Of a stretch of DNA of 26,656 nucleotides, positions 16,047 through 24,748 are shown one piece after another (within the stretch, counting starts at the first letter, position 1; every line of letters starts with the position of its first letter). Location: contig CAKZYI010000462.1 of assembly GCA_937884735.1 (NCBI GenBank), positions 1 to 26,656 on the forward strand. Reading direction: 5' to 3'. This DNA is from an uncultured Pleurocapsa sp. (lineage in GTDB: Bacteria; Cyanobacteriota; Cyanobacteriia; Cyanobacteriales; Xenococcaceae). Position numbers and translations under genes: made by a program. The notes below the pieces were generated by a model that was not told the origin of the DNA, ran no database searches, and worked only from the letters and a program-made list of their open reading frames with translations.

Positions 16047-16088
16047 TGTTGAATATTTAAGTCGACAACTATTTAAGGTGTGAGGAAA

Positions 16089-17735
16089 ATGTCAAAGTTA
16101 ATACGCAATTTACTGCTGGTAGCTCCAACAGTAGCTGGATTTGTGCTAGTTTCGAGCTTCTCTGCTTCTGCTCAGTCCGTTTCAGGTTCAGATAGTAGCA
16201 GTCAGCTACTCAATCAGATTAATACCTACAGTCAAGAGGGTAAAAATAGATCTCGCAATCAGGTAACTAATGTGAATCAACTGCGTGATGTATCCCCTAC
16301 AGATTGGGCTTACGAAGCATTACGTTCTTTAGTAGATCGTTATGGCTGCATTTCTGGTTTTCCCAACCAAACTTATCGTGGTAACCAGCCTCTTTCTCGT
16401 TATGAGTTTGCGGCTGGCTTGAACTCTTGCTTGAATCAAATCGAGCGTTTGATTGCTTCTTCAGAGTCGGTGAACACTGAAGACATTGATACAGTCAATC
16501 GTTTGTCTCAAGAGTTTGAAGCGGAACTAGCTACTGTCGGTAGTCGTCTAGACGAAATAGAAAGTCGTACAGCAGTTCTAGAAGATAGTCAATATTCTAC
16601 TACCACTAAACTCGAAGGCGAAGTGGTTTTTGGTCTTAGTGGAGAATTCAACAACTCTGACTTCAACGAAATAGTTTTTCAAGATAGAGTACGTCTAGCA
16701 TTTGTATCTAGTTTCTTCGGAGAAGATGCTTTGTATACTCGTATTGATGCTGGGAATGCAGGATATGGCTTCCAAACTACTGTAGAAACTGGCGAAGGAG
16801 AAAACTCTACTGAAGTTGGTGTTCCGATTGAAACTGGTGGTTTGACCTACAACTTTGACAATGGCAACAACGTAGAAATTGGCTGGTTGGCTTACTACTT
16901 CCCTATTGGCGACAAGATAGACGTATACTTGCCCGCAGCCTTTCCTTTATGGGTAGATTTTGCCCCTTCTTTGAGTCCATATCTAGACTCATTTACTGGT
17001 GCATCAGGTGCCCTATCCAGTTTTGCTGAATCAAGCCCAATTTACAAAATTGGGTTAGCTGCTGGTGGTGGTGTTGGTTTCAACTTTAACCCCATAGATG
17101 CAGTTACCATTAGTGCTGGTTATTTTGGTGGTGATTCCTTTAGTCCTGTAAGTGACGAAGACGGCGGTTTATTCAATGAAGAATATTCTGCTTTAGGTCA
17201 GGTTGCTCTAAGTCTATTTGACGATAAGCTTCAAATTGCTGGTACTTATGTGTTGGGTCAACTTGGCGCAGGTAGCAACGAGATCTTTGACTTGGGTGTT
17301 GGTACTGCTGATGCGACACAGCCCTTTGGAGATGGTACAAAAGTGTCTGCCAACTCTTATGGCGTTCAAGTTGCATTACAGCCTTTAGATTTCGTTGCCT
17401 TTAATGCTTTTGGTATGTTTACCGACGCTCAAGAAGCGGTTGGTGATGGAGAAGCAGAAATCTGGTCTTATGGTGCTGGTATATCTCTTCCTGACTTAGG
17501 AAAAGAGGGGAACTTGGCTGCTGTTTTTGTAGGTGCAGAACCTTACTTGGCTTCTAGGAATTCTGACTATCTAAGTGAAGATATTCCCATACACATTGAA
17601 GGTTTGTACAAATATCAGTTTAACGACAACATCTCTATTACTCCTGGTTTGGTATACATCGTTAATCCTAATGGTGGAGAACAAGAAGAAGAAGATTCTT
17701 TAGTTGGTGTTCTTAGAACTACCTTCTCTTTCTAG
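16089..17735 (+). CDS. SLH-domain outer-membrane porin (SomA/OprB type)
   Basis: A 548-residue cyanobacterial outer-membrane porin, the type that anchors the outer membrane to the cell wall and passes small solutes or ions. A signal peptide (KLIRN, hydrophobic core, cleavage after SASA near residue 29) precedes one S-layer-homology domain (about 65-125; DVSPTDWAYEALRSLVDRYG, then GFPNQTYRGNQPLSRYEFAAG), a short coiled coil (about 130-172; EFEAELATVGSRLDEIESR) and an OprB-like beta-barrel rich in G and aromatic residues ending in TTFSF, with the C-terminal Phe typical of barrel insertion. ATG 16089 is preferred; GTG 16080 adds three residues. Similar proteins are annotated as iron-uptake porins, but the substrate is not shown here. 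A strong terminator follows. Confidence 0.93.
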   Translation: MSKLIRNLLLVAPTVAGFVLVSSFSASAQSVSGSDSSSQLLNQINTYSQEGKNRSRNQVTNVNQLRDVSPTDWAYEALRSLVDRYGCISGFPNQTYRGNQPLSRYEFAAGLNSCLNQIERLIASSESVNTEDIDTVNRLSQEFEAELATVGSRLDEIESRTAVLEDSQYSTTTKLEGEVVFGLSGEFNNSDFNEIVFQDRVRLAFVSSFFGEDALYTRIDAGNAGYGFQTTVETGEGENSTEVGVPIETGGLTYNFDNGNNVEIGWLAYYFPIGDKIDVYLPAAFPLWVDFAPSLSPYLDSFTGASGALSSFAESSPIYKIGLAAGGGVGFNFNPIDAVTISAGYFGGDSFSPVSDEDGGLFNEEYSALGQVALSLFDDKLQIAGTYVLGQLGAGSNEIFDLGVGTADATQPFGDGTKVSANSYGVQVALQPLDFVAFNAFGMFTDAQEAVGDGEAEIWSYGAGISLPDLGKEGNLAAVFVGAEPYLASRNSDYLSEDIPIHIEGLYKYQFNDNISITPGLVYIVNPNGGEQEEEDSLVGVLRTTFSF

Positions 17736-17780
17736 AAGAACAATTGTTTAAATTGTCTAAGTTAATATTTCAAGCAATCA

Positions 17781-17809
17781 ACCGTAGTTAATATAACTGC
17801 GGTTTTTTT
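17781..17809 (+). terminator. Rho-independent terminator of the porin gene
   Basis: ACCGTAGTTA (17781-17790) pairs with TAACTGCGGT (17794-17803), with one wobble and an ATA loop, followed by a run of seven T including the last stem base. It is 45 nt past the porin stop. Confidence 0.9.
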
Positions 17810-17820
17810 ATTAATGACAA

Positions 17821-18102
17821 TAGGGCGTGTGATCAATTAGAAGAAAAGAGCTTTTTTCGTGATGGAAGCATTCCCTTGCGCCTGTCCTAAAGGATACCGC
17901 TTCGCATAACGGCGACGCGGGGTCTTCCATCCTTTTATCGACCTACTTCGTCGAAAAATAACCACGCCCTGCATAGCTACTCAGAACATTTTTCTCCTTG
18001 TATCTCGATAAAATCCTCAAGTGAGACTTGTGCTTGCGGGCGAAGCCCCCGCGCACTTCCTCACTCAAAAGCATTCTTCCCCTTAATTGATCACACGCCC
18101 TA
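17821..18102. mobile_element. 282-bp MITE-like element with 19-bp perfect inverted ends
   Basis: TAGGGCGTGTGATCAATTA (17821-17839) is repeated exactly inverted at 18084-18102. If the outermost TA is the duplicated target, the terminal repeats are 17 bp starting GGGCGTG, as in IS630/Tc1-type TA-targeting elements; that family is an inference. The interior has no coding frame but three nested hairpins: GATGGAAG/CTTCCATC (17861-17868 with 17924-17931), TCGAC/GTCGA (17938-17954), and a GC-rich one (18021-18064) with GTGAG/CTCAC, GTGC/GCAC and GCGGG/CCCGC. It looks like a non-autonomous element mobilised in trans. It sits between the porin terminator and the M48 gene. Confidence 0.85.
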
Positions 18103-18221
18103 ATATTTGCAATATGATTTTTCTGAACCTACAAAAAATTAATTTTCCTACGGGTAAAACTTTTTTTGCTTGAACAACGTCAATACATTTAGGTATCTAG
18201 CTAAATTTTACATCATAAAGA

Positions 18222-19715
18222 ATGAGCATTTTTCATAAAGCGATCGCTAAAAATAAATTAGTATTATTATTTTTGAGTTTAACTATAGTCATTTCATCTA
18301 ATGCAGCAGTTCATTCCAAAACCCTAGATTCTTTCTTCACCAAATCTTCCAGCAGCTTGGTTGTTGCTCAAGCGTTTAATCAAACAAATTTTAATGCTAA
18401 CTATTACAATACTCTAGCCGAAGCCGACCGATTTTATAAAAAGGGGAACTTATCTCAATCCCGACAAATCCAGCAGAGAGTTAAAATTGACTTTTCTACT
18501 GTTCAACCAACTCCTCCAGCTATAAATAATTTGTCTCAATTGGATAACAAAGCCAAAAGATATTGGAATACAGCCACTCAAGCAATTAAAGACGATCCTC
18601 AAACAGAAGAAGAAATTACCAATCGAATTTTTACTCCTTTAGAAAATTTGGTTAAAGAATACCCTGCTTTTGTTCCTGGTCATGTTCTTTTAGCGGATAC
18701 ACACGACTTGTATAGTGAGGAAAAAAAGGCTTTATCGGTCATTGAAAAAGCTGCTCAACTATATCCTGATAGCAAAGAAATTATCGACACTCAAATCGAT
18801 CTATTGTTACTTTATGGCAAGACTTTGGAAGCTTCGATAACAGCAAGAGAATTTGCTCAAACCTATCCCAATTCTCCTCATTCAGCCGCATATAAAAAAG
18901 AAGCAAACCTACATTTTGAACAGTACCAGAAAAATCTCAAATCAAAGATTGCTGTCTCAGGAATTTTGGGGGGAATTGGTCAAGTAGCCACAGGTAATGA
19001 GGGAGGCGCATTACAAATTGGTCAAATGTTGCTGGCGGGAGAAAAAAGCGCAGGACAGTCTTTTGCTCAAAGCATTAAGGCTCAATCTAATATGGTGTCT
19101 AATTCCACGCAATTAAAATATATCAATGATATTGGTCAAAAATTAGCCCAACTAATGGGCAGAGATGAGTTTGAGTATGAGTTTTATATAGTCGAAGATT
19201 CTACCCCCAACGCCTTTGCCCTACCTGGAGGTAAGATTTTTTTCCACACAGGAATGTTGCAGTTGATGGATTCTGAAGCAGAATTAGCAGGGGTCTTAGC
19301 CCACGAAATTGCCCATTCTGTTTTATCCCACAGCTACAAAAGATTAGGGGAATCTGCACTTACCGCAACAGCCACAAACCTTATATCTAGTATTGCTGGT
19401 AGAGAAGTTGGTATTATCGCCAGAATTGGAGATGGGTTATTGAGTCGAAAATTTAGTCGAGGAAAAGAAAAGCAGTCAGATATTTTGGGTTTGAGAGTAT
19501 TGGATGCGGCTGGTTATTCTGCTGATGGCTTGTACAATGTCATGGCAAAGCTAAAGAAACTTCAGGGTGAATCGAGAGGAGCGACTACTTTGTTGTCTAG
19601 CCATCCTGCTCCTGAAGAAAGAATGCGCTATTTGGAGGAATTGATTCAAACTAAGGGCTACAATCGCTATGGTTACGAAGGTGTAGAAGCTTATCGAGCA
19701 GTTTTTCCTCGGTAG
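18222..19715 (+). CDS. Secreted M48 metalloprotease with helical-repeat region
   Basis: A 497-residue zinc metalloprotease probably exported to the periplasm: residues 12-30 form a signal sequence or anchor (LVLLFLSLTIVISS). Residues about 130-230 form TPR-like helices (ALSVIEKAAQLYPDSKEI). The catalytic domain has PNAFALPGGKIFFHTGML, the zinc motif HEIAH (361-365) and the third ligand Glu416 in SRGKEKQSDILGL, as in the BepA/LoiP-like M48 branch used for outer-membrane protein quality control in other bacteria. The SSHPAPEERM motif near the end supports this. Function by homology is envelope protein turnover. The MITE-like element ends 119 nt upstream, so its promoter may lie in that short AT-rich stretch. 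Confidence 0.93.
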   Translation: MSIFHKAIAKNKLVLLFLSLTIVISSNAAVHSKTLDSFFTKSSSSLVVAQAFNQTNFNANYYNTLAEADRFYKKGNLSQSRQIQQRVKIDFSTVQPTPPAINNLSQLDNKAKRYWNTATQAIKDDPQTEEEITNRIFTPLENLVKEYPAFVPGHVLLADTHDLYSEEKKALSVIEKAAQLYPDSKEIIDTQIDLLLLYGKTLEASITAREFAQTYPNSPHSAAYKKEANLHFEQYQKNLKSKIAVSGILGGIGQVATGNEGGALQIGQMLLAGEKSAGQSFAQSIKAQSNMVSNSTQLKYINDIGQKLAQLMGRDEFEYEFYIVEDSTPNAFALPGGKIFFHTGMLQLMDSEAELAGVLAHEIAHSVLSHSYKRLGESALTATATNLISSIAGREVGIIARIGDGLLSRKFSRGKEKQSDILGLRVLDAAGYSADGLYNVMAKLKKLQGESRGATTLLSSHPAPEERMRYLEELIQTKGYNRYGYEGVEAYRAVFPR

Positions 19716-19744
19716 TCTTCAAGTAGCATTTAACCTCAGTAAAA

Positions 19745-20434
19745 TTAGGATTCAGCCTGACGAATTAGATATTGTTCGCGGTTGAATTCTTTTTGTTCTT
19801 CTGTTAGTACATCATAATTTTCTATGGGGAGGCGCATGTCCCATTGAGTCTCAGCAAAAACAAGCAGGTTAGCAGTCATAACTAAGCCCGTCACCAAAAA
19901 TTGCCAGCCAATACAAAAAGGTAGTACTGATCTTCCTAAAACATGAAATATTCCTTCAATCATAAATGCTCGCGATCGCAATCCCCATCCCGTACAAAAA
20001 TAGCCGATTGCGCTCAACCCCAACCACAACTGACACAAATTCATCAAGACAGAACTCCATCCTTGTAAAATTCCTAAATCAGTAATGACAACGCCACCAA
20101 GCATCAAAATAATCCAAGAATATAGTACCCAGCGCAACCGCTCTACTTTAACCCAAAAGTAAGTCAACACTGCCATTCCTATTGTGCCAATACTAGTTAA
20201 TGCTGACCAAAAAAAAGCCTGAGTAATCCAGTTAATTGGAGCAAACTGGGCAGTGAAAAAGATGATGGCGGTAATTAGCCCCCAAACTACAAAAACTTGG
20301 TCAATTCTAGTGTACACATTGTTAAATAAGGTTTTATCGCTAATTTCGAGCTTTAACCGTAATAATCCTTGGCGATCTTGAAAATCTAAAGCGTGTTGCT
20401 TGCGACGAATGATTGGCTCGGCTGATATGAACAA
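19745..20434 (-). CDS. Multi-spanning membrane protein, unknown function
   Basis: 229 residues with about five or six hydrophobic segments (around 48-67, 70-95, 103-122, 128-150 and 170-192) and polar ends. The cytosolic N-terminus (IIRRKQHALDFQDRQGLLRL) and the Gln/Glu-rich C-terminus are soluble. I do not recognise a family; it looks like a conserved cyanobacterial integral membrane protein. The start is uncertain: TTG at 20432-20434 is used because no upstream ATG or GTG in frame is convincing and the next Met is far inside. It is convergent with the M48 gene, 29 nt apart. Confidence 0.7.
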   Translation of the reverse strand: MFISAEPIIRRKQHALDFQDRQGLLRLKLEISDKTLFNNVYTRIDQVFVVWGLITAIIFFTAQFAPINWITQAFFWSALTSIGTIGMAVLTYFWVKVERLRWVLYSWIILMLGGVVITDLGILQGWSSVLMNLCQLWLGLSAIGYFCTGWGLRSRAFMIEGIFHVLGRSVLPFCIGWQFLVTGLVMTANLLVFAETQWDMRLPIENYDVLTEEQKEFNREQYLIRQAES

Positions 20435-20804
20435 GACAATATTGTAGTTATAAAAAAATAAGTTGTATAACTTTAGATGTATTTATGATTCTTTAAGATT
20501 ATATATAAATATAGAGACTGGAAAGACAAATAACTCCTCAAAATTGTTACGGTTTACTGGCATATCCTTTTCGCGATCGCCGATGAAAACCTAATTGAAA
20601 TTTCTGATTCTGCCAATATTCAATTTTAAATGTAAAGTTGCTCTGACTCCAAAATGCTTGGCATTTCTACTGTTGGAGGATTTTCATCCTTACAATTGTT
20701 AAGCAAATATTTAAAGATTTAATTATAAGTAGTTCTTTTAGTAGTGAAAATGTTATCTTATATATCCAAGGAAAAGCATTATTTAAAAAAGTAAAAAGTA
20801 CATC
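20435..20804. other. 370-nt gap, no further gene seen
   Basis: AT-rich, with one HIP1 copy near 20573 and a small GGAT-TTTC-ATCC hairpin near 20680. It should hold the promoters for the minus-strand membrane protein and the plus-strand 52-residue protein. A minus-strand open frame across it has no ribosome site or recognisable features. Confidence 0.45.
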
Positions 20805-20963
20805 ATGAACAATAAACGTAAAGAAATAATAGAAAATGCTTATACTAGTCACCGCGAGAGTATGCGCAGAAGTTTAAACAGTCGTCTGGAAGCGGCTAGA
20901 ACGAATGGCAACGACAAACTAGTCAAGCAGCTAGAAGCAGAAGCAAAATATCTGCATCTTTAG
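20805..20963 (+). CDS. 52-residue conserved cyanobacterial protein
   Basis: A short basic, helical protein: MNNKRKEIIENAYTSHRESM at the start and KQLEAEAKYLHL at the end. The pattern of a conserved Arg/Lys-rich helix (YTSHRESMRRSL) followed by an acidic helix matches small proteins I recall from many cyanobacteria, of unknown function. Support for a real gene: a clean start and stop, coding-like composition, isolated position, and a strong terminator 64 nt downstream. No membrane segment or signal. No strong Shine-Dalgarno is visible. It might bind nucleic acid, given its charge, but this is speculation. Confidence 0.75.
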   Translation: MNNKRKEIIENAYTSHRESMRRSLNSRLEAARTNGNDKLVKQLEAEAKYLHL

Positions 20964-21026
20964 GATTTAAGTCATCAAACTGTCACAAAATAAACAGCTT
21001 AAATTGCAATAAACATTAATACTAGG

Positions 21027-21056
21027 AAAGAGTTGAGATTATCAACTCTTTTTTTT
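21027..21056 (+). terminator. Rho-independent terminator
   Basis: AAAGAGTTGA (21027-21036) pairs perfectly with TCAACTCTTT (21042-21051) over a GATTA loop, followed by more T to 21056. It ends the transcript of the 52-residue gene. Confidence 0.88.
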
Positions 21057-21082
21057 GGAAATAGTTACTGTAAGGGTTATTA

Positions 21083-21112
21083 TTCTGAAATTAAATGTTC
21101 TGAAATTAAATG
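21083..21112. repeat. 15-bp tandem duplication
   Basis: TTCTGAAATTAAATG occurs twice in direct contact (21083-21097, 21098-21112), overlapping a HIP1 octamer at its right end. It is a simple recent slippage-type duplication in noncoding DNA. Confidence 0.8.
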
Positions 21113-21209
21113 CGATCGCATTATCATTATCTTAAGTTAACAGCAAGCATGAGGTATAAATTCCATATTAAAAATATTCTTGAATTACTAATCTCTAAAA
21201 TTTATTTTT

Positions 21210-21246
21210 AAAAGACTAGCAATTTCCCACAAAAACGCTAGTTTTT
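21210..21246 (-). terminator. Probable terminator of the hicBA transcript
   Basis: AAAAGACTAGC (21210-21220) and GCTAGTTTTT (21237-21246) form a stem with a 16-nt loop. Read on the minus strand the hairpin is followed by CTTTTAAAAA, and it sits about 60 nt past the end of the minus-strand HicA gene. Flanking A and T tracts would allow termination from either side. Confidence 0.5.
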
Positions 21247-21304
21247 CAAATTTGTAGGTTTGGTCAGCGACAGCGTAACCCGACATCGAGCGAGTACGAG
21301 ATAC

Positions 21305-21502
21305 TTAAAAAGCTTTTGGTAATCCTGCTTGTTTTAAAACTGCATTTGCTGTGTGGCGAGATTTGATTGCATTATCAACTACAAATCTGCGTTCGGTCAA
21401 TGGACTATACCAAATTTCATGATCTCCTTTTCCTTGACGCTCTAAATTGCATTCTGCTTCAGACAATAGCTTCTTCAGTCTAGAAGTAAAAGAGCGAGCC
21501 AT
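21305..21502 (-). CDS. hicA: HicA-like mRNA interferase toxin
   Basis: The 65-residue product has the HicA double-stranded-RNA-binding-like fold pattern: KLLSEAECNLERQGKGDHEIWY with the catalytic-type His in GDHEIW, and a C-terminal SRHTANAVLKQAGLP. HicA toxins cleave mRNA and are neutralised by HicB-like partners. Its ATG follows directly on the stop codon of the antitoxin-like gene (TAA then ATG with no gap), so translation is probably coupled. Antitoxin first, toxin second. Confidence 0.87.
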   Translation of the reverse strand: MARSFTSRLKKLLSEAECNLERQGKGDHEIWYSPLTERRFVVDNAIKSRHTANAVLKQAGLPKAF

Positions 21503-21748
21503 TTAGCCAGCCACCTTAATCAATTCTTGGCGATGGCTAACTAAGTCAAAAGTAATGTTGCCAACATATTCGTCAGCGACAACATTATTGAGATACAACA
21601 ATTCAGGAATTATTTTCCTCAATTTATCAGTCAAAGCTTCAATCGTATTTGCTTCGGTAACTAATCCAGGGACATCATTACTTTCTGCTACCCATACTTG
21701 TGCCTCTGAGTCCCAAATAGCTTCAACTTTATAACAATGCTGACTCAT
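21503..21748 (-). CDS. HicB-like antitoxin (DUF1902 type)
   Basis: Eighty-one residues with the partial RNase-H-like HicB fold: YKVEAIWDSEAQVWVAES, DVPGLVTEANTIEAL and a C-terminal helix (DKLRKIIPELLYL). This matches the DUF1902 family related to HicB. Unlike long HicB proteins it has no C-terminal DNA-binding domain, so autoregulation would need another contact. It lies immediately upstream of HicA and presumably neutralises it. Confidence 0.82.
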   Translation of the reverse strand: MSQHCYKVEAIWDSEAQVWVAESNDVPGLVTEANTIEALTDKLRKIIPELLYLNNVVADEYVGNITFDLVSHRQELIKVAG

Positions 21749-21813
21749 AAACTTTTGCTGCTTATTTGACTTATATAATTTTATCCTAATATATTTTCAA
21801 TCAAGGCAATCTC

Positions 21814-21841
21814 GTAAGGGCGAATCGTGATTCGCCCTTAC
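21814..21841. repeat. 28-nt palindrome between glgB and hicBA
   Basis: GTAAGGGCGAATC (21814-21826) and GATTCGCCCTTAC (21829-21841) are perfect inverted copies with a GT loop. Palindromes with GGGCGAAT cores are dispersed in many cyanobacterial genomes. It is 43 nt past the glgB end and could act as a 3' hairpin for that gene. Confidence 0.75.
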
Positions 21842-21883
21842 AGGATCTCTGAATAAGCTAAATTAATTCACAACACCAATTAA

Positions 21884-24178
21884 TTAATTGCCTTTTAAGG
21901 CTGCTTGAGTTTTCTTGCGGTCTATTTTAAACATCAAAACACCCAAAGGAGGCAAACAAACATCTAAAGAGAAAGGCTGGTTATGGAACGACCAATCATC
22001 AGTCCATTTACCGCCATAATTACCCATGTTGCTACCGCCATACTTGCTAGCATCGCTGTTGAATATCTCGGTATAGAAACCTTTTTCGGGGACACCAATA
22101 CGATAGTGACTGTGGGGTTGAGGAGTGAAGTTACATACTGCCACAATAAACTCATTATTGTCTTTGCCACGACGAATAAATGCGACAACGCTATGACTAT
22201 TATCACTACAGTCAATCCATTCGAAACCTTCTTCTTCAAAGTCGCGACTATATAAGGCAGGTTCGCTCTTATAAATAGTATTGAGGTCGCAGAAATATTG
22301 TTTTAGAGTTTTATGGAAATGGTATTGCAATAAATCCCATTCCAAGTCTGCCCAAACATTCCATTCACTCCATTGACCAAATTCCATGCTCATAAACATG
22401 GTCTTTTTACCTGGATGAGCGAACATATAGCCAAACAAACAGCGGACGTTGGCAAACTTTTGCCATTCATCCCCAGGCATTTTGCCAATAATATTACTCT
22501 TGCCGTGAACAATCTCATCGTGAGATAGTGCCAGCATATAGTTCTCGCTGTGATGATACCACATGCTGAAGGTAAGGTTGTTTTGATGGAACTGTCTAAA
22601 CCAAGGATCCATGTTGAAGTAATCCAACATATCATGCATCCAGCCCATATTCCACTTCATGTTAAAGCCCAAACCACCAGTATAGGTAGGCCAGGAAACC
22701 ATTGGCCAGGAAGTTGATTCTTCAGCGATAGATAGGACTCCTGGAAAGTAGCTAAATAACAGACTGTTTACCTGGCGCAAAAAGTCAGCAGCTTCAATAT
22801 TTTCGCAACCGCCATATTCATTAGCAATCCATTCTCCATCTTTACGGCAGTAGTTGAGGTATAGCATCGAAGCCACTGCATCTACGCGGATACCATCGAT
22901 GTGATATTTGTCGAACCAAAATAGAGCATTAGCTACCAAGAAGTTGCGAACCTCGTTACGGCTGTAGTTGAATACTAGTGTTCACCATTCTTTATGTTCG
23001 CCCTTGCGAGGATCGGCATGTTCGTAAAGGTGAGTACCATCAAAGAAAGCCAAACCATGTCCATCTTTGGGAAAATGACCAGGAACCCAGTCTACAATTA
23101 CTCCAATCCCGTTTTCATGGCATTTATCTACGAAATACATGAAGTCTTCGGGGTTGCCATAGCGAGAAGAAGGAGCATAATAGCCTGTTACTTGATATCC
23201 CCACGAACCATCGAAAGGGTGTTCGGCAACGGGTAGCACTTCAATATGGGTGTAGCCTATTTCCTTGACGTAAGGAATTAGTTTATCAACCAATTCGTAA
23301 TAGCTCAAAAAACGTGCATCTTGTTTCCACTCTGAAACAGCTACAGGTTCAGCATCTCCTGATAGTAGCTTCATGGGTTCGTCAGCAGAAGCATGCATCC
23401 AAGAACCCAAATGAAGTTCGTACACAGAAATAGGCTTGTCTAATGGTGCGCTATTACGACGCTCTTCCATCCAATCTGCATCGTTCCATTCATAGGTATT
23501 CAAGTCAGCATCATTTGAAGCTGTCTTGGGGCTTACTTCTTGCTTGAAACCATAGGGATCGGACTCTTCGTAGATATGTCCTTCCCAGTTTTTGACTTCA
23601 TATTTGTAAGCCGTACCCGCAGCCAACTCAGGAATGAATAATTCCCAAATACCACTGCTGCCTTTTCTCATTTGGTGCTTTCTACCATCCCAACTGTTGA
23701 AATCTCCTAAAAGAGAAACGTTACGAGCATTAGGAGCCCAAAGCGCAAAATATACTCCTGCCACACCATCAATCGTAGTTGTGTGCGCGCCCAACTTTTC
23801 ATAGATGCGATGGTGATTACCTTCTGCAAATAAATGAATATCTACATCTGTTATTCTGGGAGAACTAAAAGCGTAGGGGTCATAAATTACTCTTTCGCTA
23901 TCGCCTGACTTGATTCGCAGTTGATAATTGTCTAAATTAGCATTTTGTACTACACAGACAAAGAAATGAGGATTGTGCATTGGCTGCATAGGATACTCAG
24001 TTCTTTCTTCTGGGCAAACTACCCAAGCTGCATCTGCATCAGGCAAATATGCTCTGACGATCCAACTTTTGACTTTGCCATTTTGTTCGTAAGGATGACG
24101 ACCCAGAATTTCAAAAGGGTTGTGATGGAGGTTGTAAACTATCTGGTTGACTTGTTCAGGAGCAATGGTTATAGACAT
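21884..24178 (-). pseudogene. glgB: Glycogen branching enzyme, interrupted by an in-frame TGA
   Basis: GlgB makes alpha-1,6 branches in glycogen. The frame from ATG 24178 (TTG 24196 is less likely) spans 764 codons, normal for cyanobacterial GlgB, with N-terminal CBM48 modules (AGVYFALWAPNARNVSLLGDFN) and a GH13 domain. TGA at 22982-22984 (codon 399) replaces the Gly of the family sequence KGEHKEWGTLVFNY; one G to T change would explain it. All catalytic residues lie after it: Asp433 (GIRVDAV), Glu486 (IAEEST), Asp554 (LSHDEI), offset by a constant 28 from E. coli Asp405, Glu458 and Asp526. Nearby, NYSRNEV, LYLNYCRK and GGCEN differ at usually conserved Gly, Asp and Arg. As written, the first half would be a 398-residue fragment without catalytic residues. 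Sequencing error or a real loss are both open. Confidence 0.85.
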
Positions 24179-24356
24179 TAAAGTACCAATATCCAAGTAT
24201 GATGTAGCAGTGATTTTCTTAAAGAAGGTGCTGGCGTAATATCTAGTAACCCTAGATTAAAACAGCGATAATTGAGTTTTATAAACTATTTGTATACATA
24301 CTTTAACTATTTTTACGCAATATATAAAATAATTATTGATTTTTAGGTAAAAATCC

Positions 24357-24665
24357 TTAGTAAAAAGGAATTATAGTTTTTACTAGTTTTCTTAGCTGTA
24401 ATAAAAATATCAGCTCTTGAATATCAGAATTAATTAGAGGACTGTTGGGGCTTTGGGATAATTCAGCTTTCAATTCTTCGTAATCATTAGAAGAAAACGG
24501 TTTTCCATCTATGGGCGATCGCACTTCAAGAATTATTTCTGTTCTAAGTACTTCTTCGGGGATATCTTCTGGGGGAGGTAGAGCGATCGCTTTTTTTGAG
24601 GAATTAATCAGAATAGGATTTAGTGCGATCGCGACTAGCAAACAAGTCTGGATTAATGGTTTCAT
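24357..24665 (-). CDS. Small exported protein, unknown function
   Basis: From the preferred ATG at 24665, 102 residues: a signal peptide (KPLIQTCLLVAIALNPILI) followed by a mature region starting near ALPPPEDIPEEVLRTEIILE and RSPIDGKPF, which resembles short exported proteins common in cyanobacteria. An earlier ATG at 24743 would add 26 polar residues before the signal and is less likely. Three HIP1 octamers lie within it in about 120 nt. No enzymatic motif is visible. It stands upstream of glgB on the same strand, 178 nt away. Confidence 0.68.
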   Translation of the reverse strand: MKPLIQTCLLVAIALNPILINSSKKAIALPPPEDIPEEVLRTEIILEVRSPIDGKPFSSNDYEELKAELSQSPNSPLINSDIQELIFLLQLRKLVKTIIPFY

Positions 24666-24748
24666 GGGTTTATTGATCGCACTATTGTCGATCGCTGTTA
24701 GGGTAATACTATTATCTTCTTTGTTTTTTAAATAATTTTGCAAATAAA

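Noticed and set aside
17821..18102. CRISPR-like or attenuator interpretation of the hairpins inside the MITE-like element
   Set aside because: No regular direct repeats or spacers; the perfect outer inverted ends are better explained by a transposable element.
20667..20852. Minus-strand open frame with hydrophobic stretches overlapping the 52-residue gene
   Set aside because: It overlaps the better supported plus-strand gene and its terminator, and has AT-rich chance-type composition.
21254..21300. Possible dispersed repeat (GTAGGTTTGGTC...AACCCGACATCG) after the hicBA terminator
   Set aside because: It recalls intergenic repeats of cyanobacteria, but the arms do not pair well and there is only one copy in the window.
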